NCBI GenBank assembly: GCA_032017425.1
Contig: DALZPW010000001.1
Direction: 5' to 3' (one strand)
From: Faucicola tetraodonis
GTDB taxonomy: Bacteria; Pseudomonadota; Gammaproteobacteria; Pseudomonadales; Moraxellaceae
DNA: 64,000 nucleotides
The notes beneath the pieces were generated by a model. It did no database searches and had not been told where the DNA came from. It saw nothing but the letters and a program-made list of their open reading frames with translations. Below, one piece after another: positions 17,523 through 25,538 of the stretch. How positions within the stretch are numbered: the stretch's first letter is position 1; every line of letters begins with the position of its first letter. The translations under genes and the position numbers were made by a program.

Positions 17523-17531
17523 TGCTATAAT
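17523..17531 (+). promoter_or_regulatory. Extended -10 promoter for the thioesterase gene
   Basis: TGCTATAAT is a perfect extended -10 element. It lies directly after the pntB terminator and 25 bases before the ATG of the next gene, implying a very short leader. No good -35 is seen, which extended -10 promoters do not need. Confidence 0.5.
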
Positions 17532-17556
17532 CAGGCGGATATCACAAGGAAAATTC

Positions 17557-18069
17557 ATGAATTTATTACTTCGTTACCTTATCTTATGCTTGATGCTAAA
17601 ATCCGATAAAGCAAAGTCGTCTAAACCAAGCTATAGCGATGCGATTATCCGCCACTACCGGATTTTGCCACATGATATGGGGTTTCGTCACCATGTGCCT
17701 AATTATCGCTACTTAAGCTTTATTGAGCTTAACATCCAGCAGTGGCTGATACAACAACGCCCAACGGACAAGCTAGGTTGGGTGATTGCATCGCAACAAT
17801 TAACTTACATCAAAGAAAGCTTTTTGTTTGATAAATTGGCGCTTCGCAGTCAACTATTGGCTTGGGATAAAAAATACCTGTATTTTCGCCACGAGTTTTG
17901 GGTCAAAAATGACTTGTATGTGGTGGCACTGACCAAAATTGTATTGATGTTAGACCAGCAAGTGCAACCGACCAACGTCATTGTACAGCAAGATGAACAA
18001 AATCACCCTGTCATCAAAACTTGGCAAGACAATCTTAACGAAATCAAAAAACTCACCCCCATCAAATAA
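17557..18069 (+). CDS. Hotdog-fold thioesterase-like protein
   Basis: A 170-residue protein resembling the 4HBT-type thioesterase-like family that includes animal THEM6. It has a short hydrophobic N-terminus (MNLLLRYLILCLML) and then the hotdog pattern: MGFRHHVPNYRYLSFIELN (family: histidine/asparagine then Y-FIE) and LAWDKKYLYFRHEFWVKNDLYVVALTKI. Such proteins hydrolyse acyl-CoA; substrate unknown. AAGGA precedes the ATG. It is 12 bases upstream of iscX and probably co-transcribed, a pairing with no obvious functional reason. Confidence 0.7.
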   Translation: MNLLLRYLILCLMLKSDKAKSSKPSYSDAIIRHYRILPHDMGFRHHVPNYRYLSFIELNIQQWLIQQRPTDKLGWVIASQQLTYIKESFLFDKLALRSQLLAWDKKYLYFRHEFWVKNDLYVVALTKIVLMLDQQVQPTNVIVQQDEQNHPVIKTWQDNLNEIKKLTPIK

Positions 18070-18081
18070 CTGGAGAAAAAT

Positions 18082-18282
18082 ATGTCCCTCAAATGGAACG
18101 ACACGTTAGAAATAGCCATTCAACTTTCTGAAAAATACCCTGATGAAGACGTACAATATATTCGTTTTACCGATTTGCATCGGTATGTGACGCAGCTGGA
18201 AGAATTTAGCGATGACCCAACCAAATCGACCGAAAAACAATTAGAAGCGATTCAAATGGCTTGGCTAGACGAACTAGATTAA
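18082..18282 (+). CDS. iscX: IscX (YfhJ) iron-sulfur cluster assembly protein
   Basis: A 66-residue acidic protein matching the full IscX family length. Seen: LKWNDTLEIAI at the start, YIRFTDLHRYVTQLEEFSDDP in the middle, and AIQMAWLDELD at the end. IscX binds iron and the desulfurase IscS and tunes the rate of cluster assembly. A TGGAG site precedes the ATG. It is normally at the end of an isc operon; here it stands apart, after a thioesterase-like gene, and no other isc gene is in the window. Confidence 0.95.
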   Translation: MSLKWNDTLEIAIQLSEKYPDEDVQYIRFTDLHRYVTQLEEFSDDPTKSTEKQLEAIQMAWLDELD

Positions 18283-18303
18283 GCTGAATGCTAGATTCTT
18301 CTT

Positions 18304-18315
18304 CATGCTAGCATG
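18304..18315. repeat. Perfect 12-base palindrome after iscX
   Basis: CATGCTAGCATG is self-complementary, and ATGCTAGATT occurs twice around it (from 18288 and from 18311). It could form a weak hairpin at the iscX mRNA end. There is no T-run, so it is not called a terminator. Confidence 0.5.
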
Positions 18316-18338
18316 CTAGATTGTTAAATGAGCAGCAG

Positions 18339-18482
18339 CTAAATTAATTTACCCATGAAAAATGAACCGCGTTTGCTTAATGCGTCAGCCAAAAAGTAAC
18401 GGTCTTTGATGTCATTTATCTTGGGTAAATAATCAGTTGCCACCCCAACGAAGATTGTTAGCCACACCAAAATTAGCCGCAT
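18339..18482 (-). CDS. Candidate small membrane-anchored protein downstream of dapE
   Basis: A 47-codon ORF 39 bases downstream of dapE on the same strand. It begins MRLILVWLTIFVGVATDYLP, a plausible membrane anchor, and continues with a charged segment (KINDIKDRYFLADALSKRG). No clear ribosome site precedes the ATG and I do not recognise the family. It may be a real small gene read through from dapE, or chance. It otherwise fills the gap between iscX and dapE. Confidence 0.3.
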   Translation of the reverse strand: MRLILVWLTIFVGVATDYLPKINDIKDRYFLADALSKRGSFFMGKLI

Positions 18483-18521
18483 CACTGGGTTGTTAGCATG
18501 CAATATTTAGGTTAATAGTAT

Positions 18522-19760
18522 TTAGTCTAACAGCAAGTTTTGTAATATTTGCTCATAAATTGCGGCAAGTTTACCCAAATCTTCCACTTCTACACATTCA
18601 TCAATTTGGTGGATGGTGGCATTACGCACGCCAAGCTCAACCACTTCAGGCGACCTATTGTCAACATTCAGCGTTGCAATAAAACGACCATCTGAGGTGC
18701 CGCCTGTGGTTGAAAGCTCTGTCTCTGTCCCCGTCATAGCTTTAATCGCGGATTGACAGGCGCCGACGAGGTTGCCTTGCGGCGTCAAAAATGGGTTGCC
18801 CGATAGTTTCCAGTTGATGTGATAACTGGCTGCACCGTCTTGAAAATGCTTGTCAAAAATCGCATGGGTGGTCGCTTTAAGTTTCTCATCGTTGGTCTCA
18901 GTTGAAAAACGAAAATTAAACTCGGCGCTTAAAGTTGCAGGAATCACGTTGTTAGCCCCAGTCCCTGCATTAAGGTTTGAAATTTGCAGGGTGGTGGCAG
19001 GAAAATACGCATTGCCATTGTCCCAAGTTTGGCTACAAAGCTCGGATAGTGCTGGCAAAGCATAATGAATAGGGTTCACTGCCAAATGCGGGTAGGCAAC
19101 ATGGCCTTGTTTGCCTGTCACTGTCAAAACGGCGCCGAGCGAGCCACGGCGACCATTTTTGATGATATCGCCCAAGGTGTGAGTACTAGAGGGTTCGCCA
19201 ATCAAGCAATAGGTTATCGGTTGGTTGCGCGATTGCAATGTTTCCACCACTTTGACTGTACCGTTAACCGAAGGACCTTCTTCATCAGCGGTAATTAAGA
19301 AAGCAATTGAGCCGTGATGATTGGGGTGCTTGGCGACAAAATTTTCAACAGCGATAGTAAATGCTGCAATCGCTGTTTTCATGTCTGCAGCACCACGCCC
19401 ATACAGTATGCCATCTTTGATAGTGGGTTCAAATGGCGGATAGGTCCATTGGCTGACATCGCCCGTGGGCACGACATCAGTATGTCCTGCAAAGCATAAT
19501 ACGGGCGCCTGCGCCTGCCCACGACCTTGACGGATTGCCCATAAATTTTTGACTTCTGCTTCGCGTCCTGTTGCGCCTTTTTCACCAAAGTATAAAAACT
19601 CACAATCAAAGCCGAGGTGGTTAAGCCGCTCAGCCAGTATGTTTTGACAGTCAAGGTCAGTCGGCGTCACTGATGGCTCGCGCATCAGCTGTAAACTTAG
19701 TGCTAAGGTTTGCGCTTGAAGGTGGTCTAAATCAGTGGCGTTACTGGCATAATCAGTCAT
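18522..19760 (-). CDS. dapE: Succinyl-diaminopimelate desuccinylase
   Basis: A zinc M20-family hydrolase making LL-diaminopimelate for lysine and peptidoglycan. Metal-site motifs in order: FAGHTDVVPTGD (His ligand and nearby Asp), GRGAADMKTAIAAF (bridging Asp), TADEEGPSVNGT (catalytic Glu then Glu ligand), GEPSSTHTLGD and the late ATIHQIDECV histidine. TTGGTSDGRFI is also family-typical. ATG 19760 is chosen because GAGGA precedes it; an upstream in-frame ATG would only add eight residues and would hide that site. The 412 residues are a little longer than the usual 375. Confidence 0.95.
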   Translation of the reverse strand: MTDYASNATDLDHLQAQTLALSLQLMREPSVTPTDLDCQNILAERLNHLGFDCEFLYFGEKGATGREAEVKNLWAIRQGRGQAQAPVLCFAGHTDVVPTGDVSQWTYPPFEPTIKDGILYGRGAADMKTAIAAFTIAVENFVAKHPNHHGSIAFLITADEEGPSVNGTVKVVETLQSRNQPITYCLIGEPSSTHTLGDIIKNGRRGSLGAVLTVTGKQGHVAYPHLAVNPIHYALPALSELCSQTWDNGNAYFPATTLQISNLNAGTGANNVIPATLSAEFNFRFSTETNDEKLKATTHAIFDKHFQDGAASYHINWKLSGNPFLTPQGNLVGACQSAIKAMTGTETELSTTGGTSDGRFIATLNVDNRSPEVVELGVRNATIHQIDECVEVEDLGKLAAIYEQILQNLLLD

Positions 19761-19939
19761 TGTCGTTTCCTCAAAATCTCTCAAAAATCTCGCTTATTTG
19801 CGCTGCATATTAGCATAAATTAGCGCCTTAGCGGGTCGCATTGTTCGCAATCGCTCAGGATTTTGGCTACAATACGCTTTTTTTCTCACTGTGCTTTTTT
19901 TGTGTTTTTTGCGAATGTTACTGGGGACGTGTGGTACTG

Positions 19940-20545
19940 ATGAATATCTCTACTTTTTTAATGGGCATGAGCGTCTGCTTTTCCCTAATTTTGGCGATTG
20001 GGGCGCAGAATGCATTTGTGCTGAAACAAGGGCTAAAACAACAATTTGTGTTTATCGTGTGTTTGATTTGCGCATTATCTGATGCGGTATTGATTACGGG
20101 TGGCGTGTTTGGTTTTGGCAAGCTGATTTCGCAATTCCCGCTGATTATCACCATCGCCAAATACGCAGGGGCGTTGTTTTTAATTGTGTATGGTGCTAGA
20201 AGTTTTATTGCGGCTTATCAATCAGACCAATCGCTCGTGGCGCAGGGTGAAGACGTTGGTAATTTAAAACAAGTGATTGCCATGTGCTTGGCATTTACTT
20301 GGCTTAATCCCCATGTGTATTTAGATACGGTGATTTTGCTTGGGACGATTGCATCACAGGTTACCGATAAACTGGCGTTTGCGTTGGGTGCAATTTTATC
20401 TTCGTTTATCTTCTTTTTTAGTTTGGGTTATGGTGCGCGTGTGCTGCAGCCGCTATTTGCCAAACCACTGTCTTGGAAAATTCTTGATATCCTCATCGGA
20501 GTTGTGATGTGGGGGATTGCGGCAAGTTTATTACTGGCTAATTAG
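19940..20545 (+). CDS. LysE/ArgO-family amino acid exporter
   Basis: A 201-residue inner-membrane protein with about six segments. The N-terminal signature LILAIGAQNAFVLKQGL and TWLNPHVYLDTVILLG are characteristic of the LysE/ArgO exporters of basic amino acids. The ATG at 19940 gives the family length; an earlier in-frame start would add a Cys/Phe-rich segment and is rejected. A possible promoter has TACAAT at 19868-19873. It is divergent from dapE, a lysine-pathway gene, which fits a lysine or arginine export role without proving it. The 3' end overlaps the oxygenase gene by 15 bases. Confidence 0.85.
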   Translation: MNISTFLMGMSVCFSLILAIGAQNAFVLKQGLKQQFVFIVCLICALSDAVLITGGVFGFGKLISQFPLIITIAKYAGALFLIVYGARSFIAAYQSDQSLVAQGEDVGNLKQVIAMCLAFTWLNPHVYLDTVILLGTIASQVTDKLAFALGAILSSFIFFFSLGYGARVLQPLFAKPLSWKILDILIGVVMWGIAASLLLAN

Positions 20546-21145
20546 CCCATCTTTTCTCATCCAAGTGGCAATGGAGAAGCGTTCACGATGGGTGATTGCG
20601 ACTTGATGGACTAAGTTACTGTTAAAAATCACCAATCTGTTACCTTGCGGCTGTAATTGTTGCTGTGTGTCATGTTGGTCAATGACGAAAATTTCACCGC
20701 CATCGTGCGCGCCCCAACCCTCATTGAGATAAAAAACCGCCGATAACACACGTTCATCACGCCCTTGCGGGTTGTCTGAATGCCACTGATAACCAAACCC
20801 TGCAGGGTAGCGGGCATAATGGGCTTCACTACGGCGAATGCCAGTGTATAAGGTTTGATTAAAAAATTGCGCGAGCTCATTAATCGCTTGTAGATACTGC
20901 ATACCCATCGGACAGCGCTCATCAATCCAGCGGGTGCTATCCCCGCGAATGCTAGTGATTCGCTCACCCTGCGTCAAATTGGCGGCTTGGTAATCAATCA
21001 AGCCGCTCTCTTTTTGTAACGCCTGAAAAAAATTGACGTCAAAACAGTCATCTATAACGATAAATCCGTCATTAACCAGTCCGTCAAGCTGTGCATCATT
21101 TATTTTTTCAAACCAGTTGGGCAGGATAAAATTCAACTCTGGCAT
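20531..21145 (-). CDS. 2-oxoglutarate/Fe(II)-dependent oxygenase-like protein
   Basis: A 204-residue protein with a double-stranded beta-helix oxygenase pattern: the iron-binding HxD in GYQWHSDNPQGRDERVLSAV, the distal histidine in NSNLVHQVAI, and the 2-oxoglutarate-binding arginine in RERFSIATWMR. Related prolyl-4-hydroxylase-like proteins hydroxylate proteins or small molecules; the substrate here is unknown. The preferred start is ATG 21145; AAGGAAA lies somewhat far upstream. Neighbours (amino acid exporter, rRNA methylase) give no hint. Confidence 0.8.
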   Translation of the reverse strand: MPELNFILPNWFEKINDAQLDGLVNDGFIVIDDCFDVNFFQALQKESGLIDYQAANLTQGERITSIRGDSTRWIDERCPMGMQYLQAINELAQFFNQTLYTGIRRSEAHYARYPAGFGYQWHSDNPQGRDERVLSAVFYLNEGWGAHDGGEIFVIDQHDTQQQLQPQGNRLVIFNSNLVHQVAITHRERFSIATWMRKDGLISQ

Positions 21146-21278
21146 ATGCGCTGTGTTTCCTTCAGCATTGTTTAAACATTTAACTGGGCAATTTTTAGCA
21201 AAAACTTCTAGCAAAAACTTCGCCAATTTTTGATAGCTATGCTACCATACCTGCTAATTTGTTTACGAAAAATTTATT

Positions 21279-22166
21279 ATGAATTATCAACACAGCTACC
21301 ACGCGGGCAACTTTGCTGATGTGGTAAAACACGTTTTATTATTGCAATTACTTGAGATGATGAGCGCCAAGCCAAAACCTTATTATATTTTGGATGCGTA
21401 TGGTGGTCGCGGTTTGTATTCACTGGCCAGTGATGAAGCCAAAAAAACGGGCGAAGCCATCCATGGCATTACCAAACTGCTAGCGCAAGATAACAGCCAA
21501 GCGCCACAGGCGGTGCAAACTTATCTGCAAGATATTGGCTACGCCAAAAAATTCTACGATAAGCATGTGTATCCAGGTTCGCCTTGGTTTATTGCTCATC
21601 ACATCGAAAAACAACAAGACGCTCACCCAAAGATTAACAATCGCGCCGAAGCGTTTGAATGGAAAGCAAGCGAGTTTGATGCGCTCAACTACCAACTGCA
21701 CCAATTGCCCATTGGCGTGCAACATCGCAATGCCTATGAAGGGATTTTGGCGGTACTACCACCGCAAGAAAAACGCGGGTTGATTTTAATCGATCCCCCC
21801 TTTGAACAGGAACACCGTGATTTTAGCGCATTGGTAGATTTATTGGTAAAAGCGCATAAAAAATGGTCAACCGGAGTGTTGGCACTTTGGTATCCCATCA
21901 AAAACAACGATGCGGTTGAGCTGTTTTATAAAAAAATGAAACGCACCGAAATCCGCCGTCAGTTGGTGCTTGAGCTGAATATTTTCCCACCCGATTTGCC
22001 GATGGGCTTAAATGGGACGGGTATGTTGGTGATTAACCCACCTTGGCAATTTGATGCTAAAGCCGAAGAAATTTTGCAATATCTACAGCCAATTTTGCAG
22101 CATCCTGAAAGCCCACAAATGAGCGTAGAACAGCGTACCAAAGTACAATGGTTGGTTGGCGAATAA
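21279..22166 (+). CDS. rlmJ: 23S rRNA (adenine-2030-N6)-methyltransferase
   Basis: The 295-residue protein starts MNYQHSYHAGNFADVVKHVLL, the RlmJ hallmark, has the SAM-binding DAYGGRGLYSL, and the amino-methylase motif IV as LIDPPFEQEHRDF. It methylates A2030 of 23S rRNA. The ending YLQPILQHPESPQMSVEQRTKV is family-like. Transcribed away from the oxygenase and followed by a hairpin; it appears monocistronic. Confidence 0.95.
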   Translation: MNYQHSYHAGNFADVVKHVLLLQLLEMMSAKPKPYYILDAYGGRGLYSLASDEAKKTGEAIHGITKLLAQDNSQAPQAVQTYLQDIGYAKKFYDKHVYPGSPWFIAHHIEKQQDAHPKINNRAEAFEWKASEFDALNYQLHQLPIGVQHRNAYEGILAVLPPQEKRGLILIDPPFEQEHRDFSALVDLLVKAHKKWSTGVLALWYPIKNNDAVELFYKKMKRTEIRRQLVLELNIFPPDLPMGLNGTGMLVINPPWQFDAKAEEILQYLQPILQHPESPQMSVEQRTKVQWLVGE

Positions 22167-22174
22167 TGTCACAC

Positions 22175-22212
22175 TTGGCGGGTTAAGTAGTCACAAAACC
22201 CGCCAAATTTTG
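22175..22212 (+). terminator. Hairpin after rlmJ
   Basis: TTGGCGGGTT (22175-22184) pairs exactly with AACCCGCCAA (22197-22206), 8 bases past the rlmJ stop. It is followed by ATTTT, a weak U-tract. Confidence 0.6.
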
Positions 22213-22295
22213 CAATTTGTTACCGAGCTCGATGCACCTAGCAACAGACGATTTATTACAGACGACCTGCAAGAGACAACCTGCAAGGATAATCA

Positions 22296-23216
22296 ATGAA
22301 TAACGATAATAATAACCAACCAACCCTTATCAAGACGCCCATCGACCCATCCCAACAGCCGCAACAGCACACTAATGATATCAATCCAATTCAGCTTGAG
22401 CATCAGCGTAACCGTGAATTGGCAAAAACCGATGACTATGATGGGCTCACCTTTGAAGTCATTGAAAATGCGCGTGTCGCTGACAAAACGATAGCGCAAA
22501 AAGGCGTTTATTTAATTCCCAATTCATTTACGCTATTGTCGCTGCTTGCGGCATTTTATTCGATTACCCAAAGCGCGTTGGGGGAAGGGCATTATATGCG
22601 TGCCTGTGTGGCGATTTTTATCTCGGCATTGCTAGATGGGTTAGATGGTCGGGCGGCAAGGCTGTTCAATGCACAAAGTCCCTTTGGCGAGCAGCTAGAC
22701 TCGCTAGCCGACTGCATCGCGTTTGGACTTGCGCCTGCGTTATTGATTTATCATTATGCGTTAGAGCCGTTGGGGCGTATTGGTATCGCTTGCGCCTTTG
22801 TGTATGCTGCCTGTGCCGCGCTGAGACTGGCGCGTTTTAATGTACAAATTGGTGTCGTTGATAAAAAATACTTTGTCGGGGTAGCAAGTCCGTTAGCCGC
22901 TATTTTAGTCACTACGTTTGTGATGGTGCATATGGATTGGCAAGTTGAATTGCCGGCGACCAGTCCCGCTTTTCAAATTTTGGCAGCCATTTGGGTAGTG
23001 ATTGCGGGCTTTTTGATGGTGAGTAATTTAAAATACTATAGCTTTAAAGAGTTTGATAAAAAGCGTGTCCCGTTTGTGGCATTGATTTTGATTGTGTTTG
23101 CGCTCGGTATCGTGCTGTATAATATTCCTGCAGGACTGCTGGCGATTAGCGTGATTTACGCCTTATCGGGCCCAGTAACTGCGGTTTGGAGCAAGCTTAA
23201 ACGCAAACCTGTTTAG
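22296..23216 (+). CDS. pssA: CDP-diacylglycerol-serine O-phosphatidyltransferase
   Basis: Makes phosphatidylserine, the precursor of phosphatidylethanolamine, in the inner membrane. The CDP-alcohol phosphatidyltransferase motif D-G-x2-A-R-x8-G-x3-D-x3-D is intact from DGLDGRAARL to EQLDSLAD, with all catalytic aspartates. It has about seven membrane segments after a 65-residue polar, Asn/Gln-rich N-terminal extension. The type is the small integral-membrane (Bacillus-like) PssA, not the E. coli soluble one. AAGGA precedes the ATG, and a good terminator follows. Confidence 0.9.
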   Translation: MNNDNNNQPTLIKTPIDPSQQPQQHTNDINPIQLEHQRNRELAKTDDYDGLTFEVIENARVADKTIAQKGVYLIPNSFTLLSLLAAFYSITQSALGEGHYMRACVAIFISALLDGLDGRAARLFNAQSPFGEQLDSLADCIAFGLAPALLIYHYALEPLGRIGIACAFVYAACAALRLARFNVQIGVVDKKYFVGVASPLAAILVTTFVMVHMDWQVELPATSPAFQILAAIWVVIAGFLMVSNLKYYSFKEFDKKRVPFVALILIVFALGIVLYNIPAGLLAISVIYALSGPVTAVWSKLKRKPV

Positions 23217-23286
23217 CGCTACTTTAGGTTTTTTTGTTTCAGTAGCAAATTTTTTTAGAAACGGATGTTCAAATAGTATAAAAACT

Positions 23287-23325
23287 GGCATGATGAGTGT
23301 ATCGCTTTCATGCCCGTTTTTTTTG
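23287..23325 (+). terminator. Rho-independent terminator after pssA
   Basis: GGCATGA (23287-23293) pairs with TCATGCC (23308-23314) and is followed by CG and nine T residues. It separates pssA from the lipase gene. Confidence 0.75.
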
Positions 23326-23384
23326 GGTAATATGATGCGTTGTTCAAGGATATGAACCATTAATTTCCTCATAAGGAGTATGAG

Positions 23385-25049
23385 ATGCACCGTCAGGCTG
23401 ATTTAATCCACCCTGCTTTTAACCTAACCAAAATTTTTATCTCGGTGTGGCTGGCTTCAACTTTAGCCGCTTGTGGTAGCGACAATGATTCCGCGACAAC
23501 GCCACCTACCAAAACAGGCGTTGCTTCACTGCCCACAGGTAATTTAATCAAAGATCCATTAACGACCAAAAACCTCACCCCCAGCGCCTTAACCCAGTTA
23601 TTTAATACCACAGATCCCGATTTTAGCAAAGTTGCAGCCACGCCCAAGTGTGGTGTGCGTGTTGAATACATGCAATATGATACTGTTGATGTCAAAGGTA
23701 ATAAGACCGATGCGACGGGTGCTGTGTTTATTCCAACAGGTACAGATGCAAGCTGTAGTGGCAATCGACCCATTGTACTCAATGCCCACGGTACGGCAAC
23801 GACCAAAGCCTATAATTTTGCAGAAGTCGGTAATGCCAACAATGAAGCAGGACCAGCTGCGACATTGTTAGCGGCTTTGTTTGCAGGGCAAGGCTATGTG
23901 GTTGTCTCACCCAATTATGCAGGTTATGACAAATCAAGCCTAGCTTATCATCCGTACCTCAATGCCCAGCAGCAGTCACACGAGATGGCAGATGCGTTAA
24001 AAGCAGGCAGGGAAGTAATACGCCGTACCGGCAGTGCAACCAATGTCGCTGACAATGGCAAATTGTTTATCACAGGTTATTCTCAAGGTGGCTATGTCAC
24101 CATGGCAACCACACGCTATCTTGAAACGCTTAAAGAACCTGTGACAGCAGCACTGCCAATTTCTGGACCCTATGCCATGGAAGCCTTTGGTGATGTGGTA
24201 TTTGGTGGCAAAGTTATGCTCGGTGCGACGTTTTTTGCCCCGCTGATGGCTCGCAACTATCAAGAGCAGTATAGCAATATTTATGCTAAACCCAGTGACA
24301 TGTTCGCGCCAGACAATGCCGATGAAATCCCCTCGCTACTGCCTAGCGCCAGCATGACTGATATGCAGCTCATTTTAAGTGGTAAATTGCCTGCCTCAGC
24401 GATGTTTCAAAAAGCCCCAACGGGAAATTCAACGCTGGATGCGTTATCACCGTCTGACCCAGCATTTAGCTTTGGTTTTGACACGACGCATTATTTAGTC
24501 AAAAATGACTACCGATTAGGGTACTTGGCAGATGCCCAAAAAAATGTTGATTGGGCAGTGCCTTATTTACAAGGTTATACCAACTATAGCCCAGTGCCTG
24601 CTACACTGCCTGAACATCCCCTACGTAAAGCGTTAAAAGCCAATGACTTGCGCGGCTATTTACCAACAATGCCTGTTATTATGTGTGGTGGTAACCAAGA
24701 TCCGATGGTGTTCTTTGACGTCAATACTAGCTTGATGAAAACGCTATGGGACACTGACACTAATAAAACTAGCGCGACCAAGTTGGGAATTATTGATATT
24801 GATGTCACCAATCGTGCCACGCGTCAAAAACCGATTTATCAAACATTAGGTTTTGATAGCGTCAACAATAATAGCATCCAGTCTCAATCAGAAAAAATGC
24901 AGGCAGGATTTGCTAGTAAAGTGCAAAATATTGCGGCGATTGCGGCTGCCAACGGGGGCAATCCATCACAAGCCGTCGCTATGCAATATCATGGTTTAGT
25001 CACGCCGTATTGTATGGGTGTGGCACAGACATTGTTTAGTCAGTTCTAA
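23385..25049 (+). CDS. Lipoprotein alpha/beta-hydrolase (secretory lipase-like)
   Basis: A 554-residue predicted outer-membrane or surface lipoprotein: signal peptide to lipobox STLAAC, a short Asp/Ser/Thr spacer, then an alpha/beta hydrolase. The nucleophile elbow is GYSQGGY, preceded by an oxyanion region LNAHGTAT. CGGNQDPMVFF and QYHGLVTPYC supply plausible catalytic Asp and His. Resembles secretory lipases that cleave esters outside the cell. A strong AAGGAG ribosome site precedes the ATG. It is a single-gene unit between terminators. Lipid versus peptide ester preference cannot be read from sequence. Confidence 0.75.
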   Translation: MHRQADLIHPAFNLTKIFISVWLASTLAACGSDNDSATTPPTKTGVASLPTGNLIKDPLTTKNLTPSALTQLFNTTDPDFSKVAATPKCGVRVEYMQYDTVDVKGNKTDATGAVFIPTGTDASCSGNRPIVLNAHGTATTKAYNFAEVGNANNEAGPAATLLAALFAGQGYVVVSPNYAGYDKSSLAYHPYLNAQQQSHEMADALKAGREVIRRTGSATNVADNGKLFITGYSQGGYVTMATTRYLETLKEPVTAALPISGPYAMEAFGDVVFGGKVMLGATFFAPLMARNYQEQYSNIYAKPSDMFAPDNADEIPSLLPSASMTDMQLILSGKLPASAMFQKAPTGNSTLDALSPSDPAFSFGFDTTHYLVKNDYRLGYLADAQKNVDWAVPYLQGYTNYSPVPATLPEHPLRKALKANDLRGYLPTMPVIMCGGNQDPMVFFDVNTSLMKTLWDTDTNKTSATKLGIIDIDVTNRATRQKPIYQTLGFDSVNNNSIQSQSEKMQAGFASKVQNIAAIAAANGGNPSQAVAMQYHGLVTPYCMGVAQTLFSQF

Positions 25050-25128
25050 GTTTAGCCAGTTCTAAATATGCGATAGCTACTGAACCTATGCCCAATAAAC
25101 CAACACGCACTTAACTGATACCCATTTA

Positions 25129-25156
25129 ACAAAGCCTGTTTATCAACAGGCTTTGT
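25129..25156 (+). terminator. Hairpin after the lipase gene
   Basis: ACAAAGCCTGTT (25129-25140) pairs perfectly with AACAGGCTTTGT (25145-25156) over a 4-base loop. The following sequence is not T-rich, so it may need Rho or act mainly as an RNA-end stabiliser. Confidence 0.6.
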
Positions 25157-25333
25157 CATTAGACAGTTTGATATCGAGCCTCAGATTTAATCCGATTATT
25201 TTATAGCTTGTAAAAATAGCTGGTTAATTTTGGGCAGTTTACCATGGAGGTAAAATAACACCCGCGAAAGCATGATATTTTGATATTACCGTCGACATTT
25301 GGCGGTGAGTTAACTGCTAAATCATGCGTTTTA

Positions 25334-25342
25334 TGCTATAAT
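25334..25342 (+). promoter_or_regulatory. Extended -10 promoter for gyrA
   Basis: TGCTATAAT, a perfect extended -10, lies about 195 bases before the gyrA ATG. The best -35 candidate, TTAACT (25310-25315), is spaced too widely, so recognition would rest on the extended element. Confidence 0.45.
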
Positions 25343-25538
25343 TATTCCTTTTTACTATCCTAAAAATATAACGGCATCTGTGTTACTTTTCCAAAGGTTT
25401 TGATTGGGGTTTTTTGCAACTTTTGGTCAAAATTGCGCATGTTTTTTAAACGCATTGTTGTTAACTTAGGCATCGCCTTGAAAAGTAAAATAAATAAGAT
25501 GACTCATATATTTAAGTAGCTTGATAAAAGGAGCGTGC

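Larger units (their letters stand above)
25050..25538. other. Leader and promoter region before gyrA
   Basis: About 490 bases with no convincing ORF. It holds the lipase-end hairpin (25129-25156) and an extended -10 (25334-25342), leaving a gyrA leader of close to 190 bases. I recognised no riboswitch or conserved RNA in it. Confidence 0.4.
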
